Shown one piece after another: positions 47,582-58,383 of a stretch of DNA of 64,000 bases. This DNA is from Bifidobacterium criceti (GTDB lineage: Bacteria; Actinomycetota; Actinomycetes; Actinomycetales; Bifidobacteriaceae), in contig NZ_MVOH01000013.1 of NCBI RefSeq assembly GCF_002286935.1, positions 1 to 64,000 on the forward strand. The letters run 5' to 3'. The translations under genes and the position numbers were made by a program. Each line of letters opens with the position of its first letter. Positions within the stretch are counted from its first letter, which is position 1. The notes under the pieces are model-generated. The model made no database searches. It saw only the letters and a program-made list of their open reading frames with translations, and was not told the DNA's origin.

Positions 47582-48750
47582 GTGTAACGTTCGCAAAAGG
47601 TTTCACGGCGGCGGGGGTGGTTGCGGGCATCTCCGCCACCGCCGGTAAGAAGGATCTCGCACTCGTCGTGAACAACGGGCCGCTCAAGGCGGGCGCCGGC
47701 GTCTTCACGACGAACCGGTTCTGCGCCGCGCCCGTGCAGTGGTCGCGTGACGTGGTCAAGGACGGCACGGTCGACGCGGTCATCCTCAATTCAGGTGGCG
47801 CCAACGCCTGCACCGGCGTCGAAGGATACGAGCAGTCGGTGAAGACCGCCGAAACGGTCGGCGAACTGCTTGGATGTGACGCTCATGACGTGGCGGTGTG
47901 TTCGACCGGACTCATCGGAGAGCTGCTACCGTTAGACAATGTGCTCGCGGGAGCGAGGGAAGCATACGCTGCGCTCGACGACACTGTGAGCAGTGGTGAG
48001 GACGCGTCCCAGGCGATCATGACGACGGACACGAAACCAAAGACCGTGACAAGGTTGGGGTCCAACGGATTCCGTATCGGTGGCATGGTCAAGGGATCCG
48101 GCATGATCGCGCCGCAGCTCGCGACGATGCTGTGCGTCATCACGACGGACGCCGTCGTCTCCGCGCAACAGCTACAGGCGGCACTGAGCGCCGCCGTGGA
48201 CACGTCATTCAACAGGATAGACGTCGACGGATGCATGTCGACAAACGATACGGTCATATTGATGGCCTCCGGTGCATCCGGTATCGAACCGGATCCGGAC
48301 GAGTTCAACGGCATCGTCGCCAATTGTTGTGCCGCGCTCGCACGTCAGATCATCGGAGATGGCGAAGGTTCGAGCCATGACATCAAGATCACCGTGAATG
48401 GTGCGACCGATGAGGACGCCGCACTTGCGTGCGGACGGGCGGTGGCCGCGTCCAACCTGCTCAAATGCGCGATCAGCGGCAACGATCCCAACTGGGGGCG
48501 CATCGTGAGCTCGCTTGGCACTGTGCCGGTGGATGTCGCACCGTACGATCCTGATCAGGTGACCGTCGACGTCAACGGGGTGCGTGTATGCGACGGCGGC
48601 AAGCCGGGGCATGACCGCAGCGAAGTGGATATGACGCCACGTGAGATCGATATCGTCATCGACCTCAACTCGGGCGATGCCACGGCGACAGTCTGGACGG
48701 ACGATCTCACGCATGAATACGTGCACATCAATGCCGATTACGAGAGCTGA
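47578..48750 (+). CDS. argJ: Bifunctional ornithine acetyltransferase / N-acetylglutamate synthase
   Basis: 390 residues. Transfers acetyl from N-acetylornithine to glutamate, making the acetyl cycle. The precursor self-cleaves at the conserved KGSGMIAPQLATMLCVITTD block, Thr in ATML becoming the nucleophile of the beta chain. C-terminal IKITVNGATDEDAAL and GNDPNWGRI are typical. Start overlaps the argC stop (ATGA). A 150-bp tandem repeat begins 15 bp after the stop. Confidence 0.95.
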   Translation: MSVTFAKGFTAAGVVAGISATAGKKDLALVVNNGPLKAGAGVFTTNRFCAAPVQWSRDVVKDGTVDAVILNSGGANACTGVEGYEQSVKTAETVGELLGCDAHDVAVCSTGLIGELLPLDNVLAGAREAYAALDDTVSSGEDASQAIMTTDTKPKTVTRLGSNGFRIGGMVKGSGMIAPQLATMLCVITTDAVVSAQQLQAALSAAVDTSFNRIDVDGCMSTNDTVILMASGASGIEPDPDEFNGIVANCCAALARQIIGDGEGSSHDIKITVNGATDEDAALACGRAVAASNLLKCAISGNDPNWGRIVSSLGTVPVDVAPYDPDQVTVDVNGVRVCDGGKPGHDRSEVDMTPREIDIVIDLNSGDATATVWTDDLTHEYVHINADYES

Positions 48751-48765
48751 AGCTGCCACATGTAG

Positions 48766-48915
48766 CTGTGTGACGCGGTGTTGTGTGACGCGGTGTTGTG
48801 TGACGCGGTGTTGTGTGACGCGGTGTTGTGTGACGCGGTGTTGTGTGACGCGGTGTTGTGTGACGCGGTGTTGTGTGACGCGGTGTTGTGTGACGCGGTG
48901 TTGTGTGACGCGGTG
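48766..48915. repeat. 15-bp tandem repeat, ten near-identical copies (VNTR)
   Basis: Ten head-to-tail units of ttgtgtgacgcggtg (the first differs only by c at its first base) fill exactly 150 bp between argJ and argB. The last is followed by a hairpin that begins with a partial unit. Such perfect identity suggests recent expansion and likely length variation between strains. Confidence 0.97.
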
Positions 48916-48918
48916 TTG

Positions 48919-48954
48919 TGTGGTTATGGGTGGTATGCACCACCCATAACCACA
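48919..48954. repeat. 16-bp perfect hairpin (inverted pair of TTATGGGTGG words)
   Basis: Arms 48919-48934 and 48939-48954 are perfect complements with a 4-nt ATGC loop; each arm holds a ttatgggtgg form of the dispersed repeat. It directly follows the 15-bp tandem array. No T-run, so terminator function is doubtful, though it could end or protect the argCJ transcript. Confidence 0.9.
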
Positions 48955-49282
48955 GGTATCACGAATCCGCTACCGGTAGCAGAACATGGTCTCCCTCAAC
49001 GAAATCGAAATGGTGACCGATGATGGTGGTCGACTGCGACAATGGAGATGGTACTGGTGGTATGGCGTTGCTTTTGCAAGTCATAGGCAGTGCCACCGGT
49101 AACCAATTACGAGTGGTGTTTTTCCGGTAGCGAATAACAGCAGAACAACAGGTGGTACTTCCGGTAGCACAACAGGCATGTGAAATGCCGCTTGCGACGG
49201 ACGGTATCGAGCGGTGCCACCGGTAATGAATACGGATGATAGGAAACGGACAACCGTAAGGAACGGAATCGGAAAACGGAAC
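48955..49282. repeat. Dispersed-repeat region upstream of argB
   Basis: No gene. Copies gctaccggtagc (48969), gccaccggtaac (49092), ttttccggtagcg (49122), cttccggtagc (49159), gccaccggtaatg (49216). Confidence 0.7.
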
Positions 49283-50239
49283 ATGACGAAACCATTGAAA
49301 GGTCCAGGATTCCACTTGGACGTACACACCGATCTACGGCCGGACCAGAAAGCCGAAGTGCTCATCGAAGCGCTGCCCTGGCTCGAGGAATTCTACGGGA
49401 AGACAGTCGTCATCAAATACGGTGGCAACGCGATGGTCGACGACCATCTCAAAAGCTGCTTCGCCGACGACATGGTGTTCCTGCGACAGGTCGGATTGCA
49501 TCCCGTGGTCGTGCATGGCGGCGGTCCGCAGATCTCGCAGATGCTCAAGGCGCTTGGCATCCATTCGGAATTCAAAGGCGGCCTGCGCGTCACGACGCCT
49601 GAGGCGATGGATGTCGTGCGCATGGTGCTTACGGGAAAAGTGTCACGTGAACTCGTCGGACTCATCAACGCCCATGGACCGTACGCGGTGGGATTGTCCG
49701 GGGAGGATGGCGCGCTCTTCTCGGCGACGCAACGTAAGCCGGTCATCGATGGGACGCCGACGGATATCGGCCTTGTCGGGGATGTGATCGGCGTTGACGC
49801 ATCCGCCGTCGTCGACCTCATCCGTTCGGGACGCATACCGGTGGTATCCTCTGTCGCCCCCAATGAGGACGACGCTACAGAGGTGCTCAACGTGAATGCG
49901 GACTCCGCGGCCGCCGCGCTTGCGACCGCCTTGGGGGCGCACAAACTCATCATCCTCACGGACGTCGATGGGCTCTACGCCGACTGGCCGAACCGTGATT
50001 CGCTTATCGGACGCATTGGTGCCGAAGACCTGCGCGATATGCTGCCGCAGCTCGAAAGCGGTATGCGCCCGAAGATGGAGGCTTGCATCCGTGCGATCGA
50101 CGGAGGTGTGCAGCAGGCGCATATCATCGACGGGCGCAAGCCGCACTCGATACTCAACGAGGTGTTCACCAGCGCCGGCATCGGCACGATGGTCGAACCA
50201 GGCGAGGGATTGGAAATGAGGAACGCATATGGACAATGA
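49283..50239 (+). CDS. argB: Acetylglutamate kinase
   Basis: 318 residues of the amino-acid kinase family, phosphorylating N-acetylglutamate, usually the arginine feedback point. [13 protein letters not shown] (ATP site), [13 protein letters not shown] (substrate loop), [16 protein letters not shown] and [12 protein letters not shown] follow the family. ATG 49283 ([12 protein letters not shown]) gives a normal length. argD starts within its last 11 bases. Confidence 0.95.
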   Translation: MTKPLKGPGFHLDVHTDLRPDQKAEVLIEALPWLEEFYGKTVVIKYGGNAMVDDHLKSCFADDMVFLRQVGLHPVVVHGGGPQISQMLKALGIHSEFKGGLRVTTPEAMDVVRMVLTGKVSRELVGLINAHGPYAVGLSGEDGALFSATQRKPVIDGTPTDIGLVGDVIGVDASAVVDLIRSGRIPVVSSVAPNEDDATEVLNVNADSAAAALATALGAHKLIILTDVDGLYADWPNRDSLIGRIGAEDLRDMLPQLESGMRPKMEACIRAIDGGVQQAHIIDGRKPHSILNEVFTSAGIGTMVEPGEGLEMRNAYGQ

Positions 50240-51608
50240 ATACAGTGGATATGGGAGGGATGACGTGAACGACATCAATAATATGAACGACGGCGACCAG
50301 CAGGTGCACTCTGCCGCCGGTAACGATCGTGGCCATGGTGGTGCCACCGCTAGCGGCGACGCATTGCCGGAGGACCATCGGCTCCTCGACGAATACAACG
50401 ATGTGCACATGCATGTCTTCGGCACGCCGCTGCGTGTCCTCGACCATGGGCAGGGCGTGCATGTATGGGACGTCGATGGCAACAAATACCTTGATTTCCT
50501 CGCGGGAATCGCCGTCAATTCGATTGGATACGCGCATCCGAAGTGGATCGAAGCGGTCGCCGCGCAAGCCGCACAGGTCGCACATGTGAGCAACTACTTC
50601 GCGACACGTCCGCAGATCCATCTTGCGCAGAAGCTCATCGCGCTCGCAGGCGCCCCAGAAGGTTCGCATGTCTACTTCGGAAACTCGGGTGCCGAGGCGA
50701 ACGAGGCGGCGCTCAAGATGGCGAAGCTGTACGGGGCACAGCGGTGCGCGGAGCTCGGCACTGACAAGCCGTACCGCATCATCGCGCTCACCCATGGATT
50801 CCATGGACGTACGATGGGAGCTCTTTCCGCCACGTGGAAACCGGCGATTCGCGAACCGTTCGAGCCGCTCGTGCCGAACATCGAGTTTGTGGAAGCGAAT
50901 GACATCGAGGCGATGAAGGCCGCATTCGACGCGACCGGTAAAGGACCCATCACCGCCGTCATCATGGAGCTCATCCAAGGGGAGGCTGGTGTACTGCCGC
51001 TTGACGCCCAATACATCCGCGATGTGCGCGCGCTGTGCGATGAGCATCGCGCGCTCATGATCGTGGACGAAGTGCAGACGGGCATCGGTCGCACGGGCTC
51101 ATGGTTCGCGTTCCAACGTGAGGACCTCGGGGGCGTCACCCCGAACATCGTCACGTTCGCCAAGGGTGTCGCTGGAGGATTCCCCATGGGTGGCATGATC
51201 AGTTTCGGTGAGGGACTGTCGTCGCTCTTCTCTCCGGGAACCCACGGTTCGACCTTCGCAGGCAACCCGTTGGCTGCAGCCGCCGCGCTTGCGACGATCG
51301 GTGTGATCGAGGACGAGGGTCTTGTGCAACGCGCCGAAGTACGCGGCGAACAGCTGCGCACCGATCTGCGTGCCACCGATAACCCATTGTTCGCGCAGGT
51401 GCGTGGCCGCGGCCTGCTCAATGCGATCGTGCTCAAACGTCCGTGCGCCCATGCCGCCGTGGACTGGGCGCTCGAACATGGCCTCATCATCAACGCGTGT
51501 GCGCCCGACGTCATCCGTCTTGCGCCTCCGCTCATCGTCAGTGAGCAGGACGTGAACGAAGCCGTGGCGATCCTCGCGATGCTACCCGAAGACCTTCCCG
51601 AGGACTGA
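50229..51608 (+). CDS. argD: Acetylornithine aminotransferase
   Basis: 459 residues, PLP class III. Motifs: [65 protein letters not shown], and the PLP lysine in [15 protein letters not shown]. The first ~45 residues ([20 protein letters not shown]...) are a non-conserved, Asn/Asp-rich extension containing one repeat copy (gccgccggtaacg at 50310 and gccaccgctagc at 50342). ATG 50229 overlaps argB by 11 bp, but a start nearer residue 45 is conceivable. Confidence 0.93.
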   Translation: MDNEYSGYGRDDVNDINNMNDGDQQVHSAAGNDRGHGGATASGDALPEDHRLLDEYNDVHMHVFGTPLRVLDHGQGVHVWDVDGNKYLDFLAGIAVNSIGYAHPKWIEAVAAQAAQVAHVSNYFATRPQIHLAQKLIALAGAPEGSHVYFGNSGAEANEAALKMAKLYGAQRCAELGTDKPYRIIALTHGFHGRTMGALSATWKPAIREPFEPLVPNIEFVEANDIEAMKAAFDATGKGPITAVIMELIQGEAGVLPLDAQYIRDVRALCDEHRALMIVDEVQTGIGRTGSWFAFQREDLGGVTPNIVTFAKGVAGGFPMGGMISFGEGLSSLFSPGTHGSTFAGNPLAAAAALATIGVIEDEGLVQRAEVRGEQLRTDLRATDNPLFAQVRGRGLLNAIVLKRPCAHAAVDWALEHGLIINACAPDVIRLAPPLIVSEQDVNEAVAILAMLPEDLPED

Positions 51609-51963
51609 GCGGCGACGCCACGGAAGACGCCGCCCGTGACATAGGTCGGTAATGTGCTGCCGGTAGTGTGACGTCTATCGCATACCACCTGCAGCGCATA
51701 TCGCCTGTAACAGGCAGTGGCGTCACAGGGCGTGGGGCCCCGATAAGCGGATGGGAAGGTGCTTCCAGCCAGTACAGAGGTGCCTCCGGTAAACCGGTAG
51801 GGTGCCATCGGCGGGGAACGGACTGTTGTTCGCAGTCGTGACGCCTCGGATGGGACATAATCAAAACACCATAATCGCAACACAACGCGTGACGCGCGGC
51901 GGAACGCGACACAACACACAACACGCAACCCATAACACAACCAACGAACAGAAGGAGGTCGCC
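51609..51963. repeat. Repeat-containing gap between argD and argF
   Basis: 355 bp. Copies ctgccggtagtg (51659), accacctgcagc, gcctgtaacaggcag (51709), tgcctccggtaaaccggtag (51781). Then an A/C-rich leader (51860-51950) leading to a near-perfect ribosome-binding site GGAGGT at 51954-51959. No gene. Confidence 0.65.
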
Positions 51964-52926
51964 ATGGGACAGCTTCGTCACATGCTGCGCGACGACGACG
52001 TCAACCACGAGGAACAGAAGCAGATTCTTGAACTCGGTATGAAATTCCGCGAAAACCGCTTCTACCATCGTCCGTTCGAAGGGCCACAGGGTGTCGCCGT
52101 GCTCTTCGACAAGCCGAGCACGCGCACGCGTTCGAGTTTCTCGATCGGTGTGGCGGAACTTGGCGGCTATCCGCTTGTCATCGACAAATCCGGATCGCAG
52201 CTCGGACGCGGCGAACCGATCAGTGACACGACCGAAGTGCTCACGCGCATGGCGTACGCACTTGTGTGGCGTACATTCGAGCAATCGCGCATCGAGGAGA
52301 TGGCGAGCGTCGCTACGGTACCGGTGGTCAACGCGCTCACCGACGAATTCCACCCATGCCAGGTGCTCGCCGACTTCCTCACGATCGCGCAGTTCAAAGG
52401 TGGTGTCGACGCGCTTGCGGGCATGACGATCGCCTACCTCGGCGACGCGGCGAACAACATGGCCAATTCCTATCTGCTCGCGGGTGCCGTCGCAGGCATG
52501 CACGTGCGCGTTTCGGGGCCGAACGGATTCCTTCCCGATGACGCCATCGTGCAGGATGCGGAGGCGATCGCCGCCACTACGGGTGGCAGCATCCTCGTGA
52601 CGACGGATCCGAAGGAGGCGATGCGCGATGCGGACTGCGTCTTCACCGACACGTGGGTGTCGATGGGTGAGGAGAACCAGTACGCCGTGCGCTCGAAGCC
52701 GTTCTGGCAGTACCAGGTCAATGCGGACCTCATGGCGCTCGCGAAGCCGGACGCGTTGTTCCAGCACTGCCTGCCCGCCTACCGTGGCAAAGAGGTGACC
52801 GCCGAGGTCATCGACGGACCGCAATCCGTCGTCTGGGATGAGGCCGAGAACCGTCTGCATGCGCAGAAGGCGCTTCTGACATGGCTCATCGGCAAGCAGC
52901 GCGGCGACGAGAGCCTGCTCGTCTGA
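51964..52926 (+). CDS. argF: Ornithine carbamoyltransferase
   Basis: 320 residues; makes citrulline from ornithine and carbamoyl phosphate. Signatures [15 protein letters not shown] (carbamoyl-phosphate binding), [12 protein letters not shown], and [16 protein letters not shown] 51964 has GGAGGT 4 nt upstream. The stop TGA shares its A with the argR start (TGATG). Confidence 0.96.
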   Translation: MGQLRHMLRDDDVNHEEQKQILELGMKFRENRFYHRPFEGPQGVAVLFDKPSTRTRSSFSIGVAELGGYPLVIDKSGSQLGRGEPISDTTEVLTRMAYALVWRTFEQSRIEEMASVATVPVVNALTDEFHPCQVLADFLTIAQFKGGVDALAGMTIAYLGDAANNMANSYLLAGAVAGMHVRVSGPNGFLPDDAIVQDAEAIAATTGGSILVTTDPKEAMRDADCVFTDTWVSMGEENQYAVRSKPFWQYQVNADLMALAKPDALFQHCLPAYRGKEVTAEVIDGPQSVVWDEAENRLHAQKALLTWLIGKQRGDESLLV

Positions 52927-53447
52927 TGACCGATCCGACCATGCCGCTCCAACGCCCCGCAAGCCGCGCCGCACGTCTCAACGCGATCGAACAGGCGCTC
53001 GTCGACCATGTGGTCACGTCACAGTCGCAGCTCTCCGCAATCCTCGCGAATCAGGGGATCGAAGTGACCCAGGCGACGCTCAGCCGCGACCTTGACGAAA
53101 TGAACGCGACGAAAACACGGATGCCGGATGGCACCGTGGCGTATACGATCGACGACCAGGCGCCGACATCATCCACCGACTGCGACAGCGACGAGCGCGC
53201 GCAGCAGCAGATGACGCGGATTCTGTCCGGGCTCGTCACATCGGTCGCCGCCGCCCGTAACCTCATCGTCGTGCACACGTCGTCGGGAGCGGCACAATAT
53301 GTCGCGAGCGTCATCGACAAACATACGATCGGTGGCGTTCTCGGGACGATTGCGGGTGACGACACCGTACTCGTCATATGTGTGAACGATGCGATGGCGG
53401 AACGTCGCTCCGCGTGGCTGTTGGAAGTCGCCTCGACGCAGAATTGA
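52926..53447 (+). CDS. argR: Arginine repressor
   Basis: 173 residues. N-terminal winged helix ([41 protein letters not shown]) and C-terminal oligomerisation/arginine-binding domain ([35 protein letters not shown]). With arginine it binds ARG boxes as a hexamer, here expected at 46040-46092 and 53585-53624. ATG 52926 overlaps argF by one base. Confidence 0.95.
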   Translation: MTDPTMPLQRPASRAARLNAIEQALVDHVVTSQSQLSAILANQGIEVTQATLSRDLDEMNATKTRMPDGTVAYTIDDQAPTSSTDCDSDERAQQQMTRILSGLVTSVAAARNLIVVHTSSGAAQYVASVIDKHTIGGVLGTIAGDDTVLVICVNDAMAERRSAWLLEVASTQN

Positions 53448-53584
53448 TGGATGCGCTACCGGTAGTGAGCGTGAGTGGCTGTGGGTTCTGTGATTCTGGC
53501 AATCGATGTTACCGGTAGCACGATGTTCGACTTGTAAATCGATACGCTACCGGTCGCACATCCGTCATCGGAACGCGGACATCG
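53448..53584. repeat. Dispersed-repeat block between argR and argG
   Basis: Copies cgctaccggtagtg (53455), tgttaccggtagc (53508), cgctaccggtcgc (53546), spaced ~45 bp. No gene. Confidence 0.7.
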
Positions 53585-53624
53585 AATGCATATTTATACA
53601 GAGCACTGTATATACTTATGAATA
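53585..53624 (+). promoter_or_regulatory. ARG box pair before argG
   Basis: aatgcatatttataca (53585-53600) and tgtatatacttatgaata (53607-53624) are two A/T-rich palindrome-like sites, a spacing and composition typical of paired ArgR boxes. They end 21 bp before ATG 53646, so argG has its own ArgR-controlled promoter. Confidence 0.7.
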
Positions 53625-53645
53625 TCTGAACAGAAAGGTCAAGTC

Positions 53646-54884
53646 ATGAGCGAACAGAATCGCATTGTGCTGGCGTATTCCGGTGGTCTCGACACCTCGG
53701 TCGCCATCCCGTATCTCAAGGACCGCACGGGCAAGGACGTCGTCGCCGTCTCCCTCGATGTCGGACAGGGCGGCGAAAGCCTTGAGACAATCAAGGAACG
53801 CGCGCTCGCGTGCGGTGCCGTCGAAGCCTATGTCGTCGACGCGCGCGACGAATTCGCGAACGAATACTGCATGCAGGCGCTCAAGGCAAACGCGATGTAC
53901 GAGGGCGTGTATCCACTCGTCTCCGCGATCTCGCGTCCGCTCATCACGAAGCACCTTGTGCGCGCCGCCCATCAGTTCGGTGCTGACACGATCGCGCACG
54001 GTTGCACCGGCAAAGGCAACGATCAGGTGCGTTTCGAGGTCTCGATCCAGTCGATCGACCCGGAACTCAAGGCAATCAGCCCGATTCGTGACCTTTCGCT
54101 CACGCGTGACGTGGAGATCGCGTACGCGAACGACCACAAACTGCCGATTGTGCAGACGGAGAAGAGCCCGTTCTCAATCGACCAGAACGTCTGGGGACGC
54201 GCCATCGAGACCGGTTTCCTTGAGGACCCATGGAATGCGCCGACGAAGGACTGCTACTCGTACACCGACGATCCGGACTTCCCGCCGGTCGAGGATGAGG
54301 TCGTCATCGAATTCAAGCAGGGTGTGCCGGTCAAGCTCGACGGTCGTGACGTCACGCCGCTGCAGGCAATCGAGGAGATGAACCGCCGAGCCGGCGCGCA
54401 GGGCATCGGCCGCGTCGACCTCATCGAGGACCGCCTCGTCGGCATCAAGTCCCGCGAACTGTATGAGGCGCCAGGTGCGATCGCGCTCATCACCGCGCAT
54501 GAGGAGCTTGAGAACATGTGCCTCGAACGCGAACAGCACCGCATCAAGCGTGACATCGACAAGCGTTGGGCCGAACTCGTCTACGACGCGCAGTGGTTCT
54601 CGCCGGCCGTCAAGTCGCTCAACGCGTTCATCAACGACACGCAGCAGTACGTCTCGGGTGAGATCCGCATGGTCATGCACGGCGGCCGCGCCGTCGTCGT
54701 CGGACGCCGTTCCGCGGAATCGCTCTACGATTACAACCTCGCCACCTACGATTCGGGTGACACCTTCGACCAGAACGCGTCGAACGGCTTCATCGAGATC
54801 TACGGGCTGCCGACGAAGGTCGCCGCGGCGCGCGACGTGAAGTTCGGCAACGGCATCGAGGTCCCGGACAACGACGTCGAGTGA
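53646..54884 (+). CDS. argG: Argininosuccinate synthase
   Basis: 412 residues; joins citrulline and aspartate with [19 protein letters not shown] is the ATP-pyrophosphatase P-loop; [15 protein letters not shown] and [17 protein letters not shown] are family signatures. ATG 53646 has AAAGG 7 nt upstream. Followed by a clear terminator, so transcription of argH is probably separate. Confidence 0.97.
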   Translation: MSEQNRIVLAYSGGLDTSVAIPYLKDRTGKDVVAVSLDVGQGGESLETIKERALACGAVEAYVVDARDEFANEYCMQALKANAMYEGVYPLVSAISRPLITKHLVRAAHQFGADTIAHGCTGKGNDQVRFEVSIQSIDPELKAISPIRDLSLTRDVEIAYANDHKLPIVQTEKSPFSIDQNVWGRAIETGFLEDPWNAPTKDCYSYTDDPDFPPVEDEVVIEFKQGVPVKLDGRDVTPLQAIEEMNRRAGAQGIGRVDLIEDRLVGIKSRELYEAPGAIALITAHEELENMCLEREQHRIKRDIDKRWAELVYDAQWFSPAVKSLNAFINDTQQYVSGEIRMVMHGGRAVVVGRRSAESLYDYNLATYDSGDTFDQNASNGFIEIYGLPTKVAAARDVKFGNGIEVPDNDVE

Positions 54885-54924
54885 CATCCGCTTACGGGAT
54901 GCACCTATCCGCGCGACGCATATG

Positions 54925-54962
54925 AGGGGAGAGGCCGCTGGGAACCGCGGTCTCTCCCTTTC
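54925..54962 (+). terminator. Terminator of argG
   Basis: Stem ggggagaggccgc / gcggtctctccc (one mismatch) with a short loop, then tttcg. About 40 bp after the argG stop. Confidence 0.82.
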
Positions 54963-55521
54963 GTCGTCTTAGTGTGTGGTTACGGGTCGCAGTGTCCGTG
55001 CAGCGCGCGGCCGCGAGTTGCGAGTGCTTTGCGAGCCCGCTGACGCTCTTCCGGTTCACTGGTGCTTATGGGCAGCATCGAATATGTGCGGATTGTCGAT
55101 ATCATCCCCTTCTCTTCATCGTGTTGCGGAATGTTGTGTTACGGGATGCAATCATCGGTCGTGATGGGCATTGAGCGGTGGCGCCACCCATAGCATGTCG
55201 CATACAGAATGCCACCCGTACCATCATTGTGCGCAGGATGCATCGTCCGTAAGTGTTGGATGTGCCACCCGTAAGACGACGGTGGATGGTTTTCGACGAA
55301 CGACGGTAGGATGGGCAGTGGTAACCGGAAACATATGTGCAATCGGCATCCCGTACGACATCATTCGTATGCGCACGACACGTGTCACCATGGTCGCCGC
55401 GCGCGGATGGACGACGGTGGACGGATATGTAGATACGGAAAACAGCACTACCGATAACAGACACGGATACATAGGAAGGCCACCGCTACCCGTAGCGGTG
55501 GGCGAAGGAGACAAAGACAAC
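54963..55521. repeat. Repeat-rich gap between argG and argH
   Basis: About 560 bp. Copies ggttacgggtcgc (54978), gttacgggatgc (55138), gccacccgtacc (55212), gccacccgtaag (55263), gctacccgtagcgg (55485), both orientations. The argH frame is open upstream to 55171, but that part lacks family resemblance. RBS GGAG at 55507-55510. Confidence 0.6.
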
Positions 55522-57063
55522 ATGATCGATGAACAGATCATCGGAACCGCTGGTGTCGAGATGACGGAAACACGACAGGCGCAACCGGCCGAAGAACACC
55601 TCGCGCTGTGGGGAGGACGGTTCTCGTCGGGGCCGTCACCGGAACTCGCGCTGCTGAGCAAGTCCACACAATTCGACTGGCGACTCGCCGACGATGACAT
55701 CGCCGGTTCGCGCGCTCACGCACGCGCACTCGGGCGCGCAGGCCTGCTCACCCCCGACGAACTGCAGCGTATGGAATCCGCCCTCGACGAACTGCAGCGC
55801 CGTGTGGACAGCGGTGTGTTCGCGCCGATCGAGGACGACGAGGACGAGGCAACCGCGCTCGAACGTGGACTCATCGGCATCGCCGGGGACGAACTCGGCG
55901 GCAAGTTGCGCGCGGGACGTTCCCGCAACGACCAGATCGCGACACTCATCCGCATGTGGTTGCGTCGTCACGCGCGTGTTGTCGCGAACCAGGTGCTTGC
56001 GCTCGCGGACGCGTTGTGCGAGCAGGCGAAGGCCGCAGGCCGTACCGTCATGCCGGGGCGTACACATATGCAGCATGCGCAGCCGGTGCTTCTCGCGCAT
56101 CAGCTCATGGCGCACGTGTGGCCGTTGCTGCGCGACGTCGAACGCTTCATTGATTGGGATAGTCGCATCGATGCGAGCCCTTACGGTTCCGGCGCGCTCG
56201 CTGGCAACACGCTCGGCCTGGAGCCGACGGCCGTCGCGCGTGAGCTTGGCTTCACCAAAGTCACCGAAAATTCCATCGATGGAACATCAAGCCGCGATCT
56301 CGTCGCCGAATACTCGTTCATCGCGGCGATGGTCGGCGTCGACATCTCACGTATCGCTGAGGAAATCATCATCTGGAACAGTCAGGAATTCGATTTCGTC
56401 ACACTCGACGACGCGTATTCGACCGGTTCATCGATCATGCCGCAGAAGAAGAACCCCGACATCGCGGAACTCGCGCGTGGCAAGGCTGGACGTCTCATCG
56501 GTGATCTGACGGGGCTGCTCGCGACGCTCAAGGGACTGCCGACGGCGTATGCGCGCGACCTGCAGGAGGACAAGGAAGCGGTCTTCGACCAGACCGATAC
56601 GCTCGAAGTGCTGTTGCCGGCGTTCACAGGTATGGTGCGCACGATGAAGTTCAATGCGGAACGTCTCGAACAGGAGGCGCCCACTGGTTTCGCATTGGCG
56701 ACCGACATCGCCGAATGGCTCGTCAAGAACGGTGTCCCGTTCCGCCATGCGCATGAGCTTTCCGGTGCGTGCGTCAAGGTCGCCGAGAGCCGCCATGAGG
56801 AGCTGTGGGATCTGTCGGATGATGATTTCATTGAGATCTTCCGTGATTTCGTGGCACCTGAGCAAGCGGTCAAAGTGCGCGAGGTGCTTTCGACAGAGGG
56901 CTCCGTCTCCGCCCGCGCCGGTAAGGGTGGCACCGCGCCGACACGTGTTCGTGAACAGATCATGTCTGCGAAGTCGCAGATCGAGCGTCTGCACAACACG
57001 TTCCAGACGAAGAGCGATGGCATCGCGTTCAAGGCGGCCGGCTCCCTAGAGAAGAAGCAGTGA
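55522..57063 (+). CDS. argH: Argininosuccinate lyase
   Basis: 513 residues from ATG 55522, or 500 from ATG 55561; releases arginine and fumarate. [12 protein letters not shown] begins the conserved part; [35 protein letters not shown] and the fumarase/aspartase signature [15 protein letters not shown] (catalytic Ser loop) are intact. GGAG lies 11 nt before ATG 55522. Last gene of the arginine set. Confidence 0.95.
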   Translation: MIDEQIIGTAGVEMTETRQAQPAEEHLALWGGRFSSGPSPELALLSKSTQFDWRLADDDIAGSRAHARALGRAGLLTPDELQRMESALDELQRRVDSGVFAPIEDDEDEATALERGLIGIAGDELGGKLRAGRSRNDQIATLIRMWLRRHARVVANQVLALADALCEQAKAAGRTVMPGRTHMQHAQPVLLAHQLMAHVWPLLRDVERFIDWDSRIDASPYGSGALAGNTLGLEPTAVARELGFTKVTENSIDGTSSRDLVAEYSFIAAMVGVDISRIAEEIIIWNSQEFDFVTLDDAYSTGSSIMPQKKNPDIAELARGKAGRLIGDLTGLLATLKGLPTAYARDLQEDKEAVFDQTDTLEVLLPAFTGMVRTMKFNAERLEQEAPTGFALATDIAEWLVKNGVPFRHAHELSGACVKVAESRHEELWDLSDDDFIEIFRDFVAPEQAVKVREVLSTEGSVSARAGKGGTAPTRVREQIMSAKSQIERLHNTFQTKSDGIAFKAAGSLEKKQ

Positions 57064-57586
57064 CGGGGACAGGCGGCGAACAGGTTCTGGACTGATCCGG
57101 GCTGCTCTGGACTGACGTTACGGGAGGCATGATGGGGCGCTTCGCATCACGGGGCACCCCATCCTCCGCGCATCGGCAAGGCACCGCCCATGGCCGTTTC
57201 TGTTTCTCTGTATGTTCCTGCCATTTTGTTTGTCGTGCGCATTCCGCCTCTGTATCATGACGGATTCATCCACCTCCACATCCATCCACATCCTCTTCCA
57301 TCTCCACCATTGTTACGGGTAGCACCCTTCGCTTACAGGTAGCGCCACCTATCGCTTACGGGTGGTATCGCCTAATGTCTATGTCGATCGCTTACGGGTT
57401 GTCACCTATCGCTTTGCCTACGGGTGGCGTCACCTGCTTATCTCTTACGGGTGGCAATGCGCGCAGACGTTGCAGACGATGACGTTGAAGGATGAAACGA
57501 TGGAATCGGCCATATGTGGGATCTATCGTTACGGGCAGCAATGGGATCGTGGATGTGTCGGGAACAAAGGCAGAAAGGGAATGGAT
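57064..57586. repeat. Dispersed-repeat block upstream of HD-domain gene
   Basis: No gene called. From 57310 to 57450 six copies in one orientation: gttacgggtagc, cttacaggtagc, cttacgggtggt, cttacgggttgtc, cctacgggtggc, cttacgggtggc at steps of ~20-37 bp. Further copies at 57118 and 57531. AAAGGG at 57574-57579 is the RBS for the next gene. Confidence 0.7.
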
Positions 57587-58084
57587 ATGCTGAGCCGTGA
57601 GCGCATCGATGCGATCGTGCATCGTTACGGGCGGGACATCCTCGAACATGAGCATATGGAGATCGCCAAACGAAGCATGCAGCACGGCGATATCACGACG
57701 TTCGAACATTCGTTACGGGTGGCACGGCTGAGCGTGCGGATCGCCGACCGTCTGCGATTATGGAACCATGTGAACCTCCGTGCCCTTGTACGGGCGGCGT
57801 TGTTGCATGACTATTTCCTCTACGATTGGCATGACGCCGATGACGGGGCGCACCGGCTGCATGGGTTCCGACATCCATATACGGCTGAACGCAACGCGCG
57901 CGGCGATTTTGAAATCGATGCCATCGTGTCGAACAGCATCCGCACACACATGTTTCCCCTCACCCCGATTCCACCGAAATATCTTGAGGGATTCATTGTG
58001 AACATCGCCGATACGTTGAGTGCCATACAGGAGACGTTCGCGTCACGATTGTCACGTAAGGACGAGCGCAAGCCGCGCCCGTGA
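57587..58084 (+). CDS. HD-domain phosphohydrolase
   Basis: 165 residues. HD superfamily metal motif: His in TTFEHSLRVARLSVRIADRL, the His-Asp pair in ALLHDYFLYDW, followed by GFRHPYTAERNA and an Asp in FIVNIADTLSAIQE. Likely hydrolyses a phosphoester (nucleotide or similar); the substrate cannot be read. ATG 57587 (MLSRERIDAIVH) has AAAGGG 7 nt upstream; ATG 57581 is equally in frame. One repeat copy lies inside the coding region (cgttacgggtggcac at 57712, coding SLRVA). Confidence 0.8.
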   Translation: MLSRERIDAIVHRYGRDILEHEHMEIAKRSMQHGDITTFEHSLRVARLSVRIADRLRLWNHVNLRALVRAALLHDYFLYDWHDADDGAHRLHGFRHPYTAERNARGDFEIDAIVSNSIRTHMFPLTPIPPKYLEGFIVNIADTLSAIQETFASRLSRKDERKPRP

Positions 58085-58383
58085 CCATCGCTACCCGTAA
58101 CGGGACGCAGGCCGTGGGAAGAGGGCGTAACCCAATACCACCCGTAACGTTTGTGATGGTTGCAGTGGCGTGATGTGTACCACCGGTAACACAGATGCAT
58201 GATGTGCCACCATCGGCATGGAGCGGTGGAAGATGATGCGAACGGCGCAGTGGGGAGAAGGGGAAAACATGGCATGACAAGAGACCGGATGGTGTCGCCG
58301 AGGTGTGACACACTGACAATGTTTGCTCCGCGCCGAACGCCTGCGGGGCACGTACGCGAAAACTTCACAAGGAGATGTTTGGC
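58085..58383. repeat. Gap between HD gene and tyrS with repeat copies
   Basis: About 300 bp, no gene. Copies gctacccgtaacggg (58090), accacccgtaacg (58138), accaccggtaac (58179). AGGAG at 58370-58374 precedes tyrS. Confidence 0.6.

Noticed and set aside
48641..48949. Open frame coding repeated VTRCC (or CDAVL in another frame) over the 15-bp tandem repeat
   Set aside because: A 15-bp unit without stop codons stays open in several frames automatically. No RBS, no family resemblance, and it overlaps argJ out of frame.
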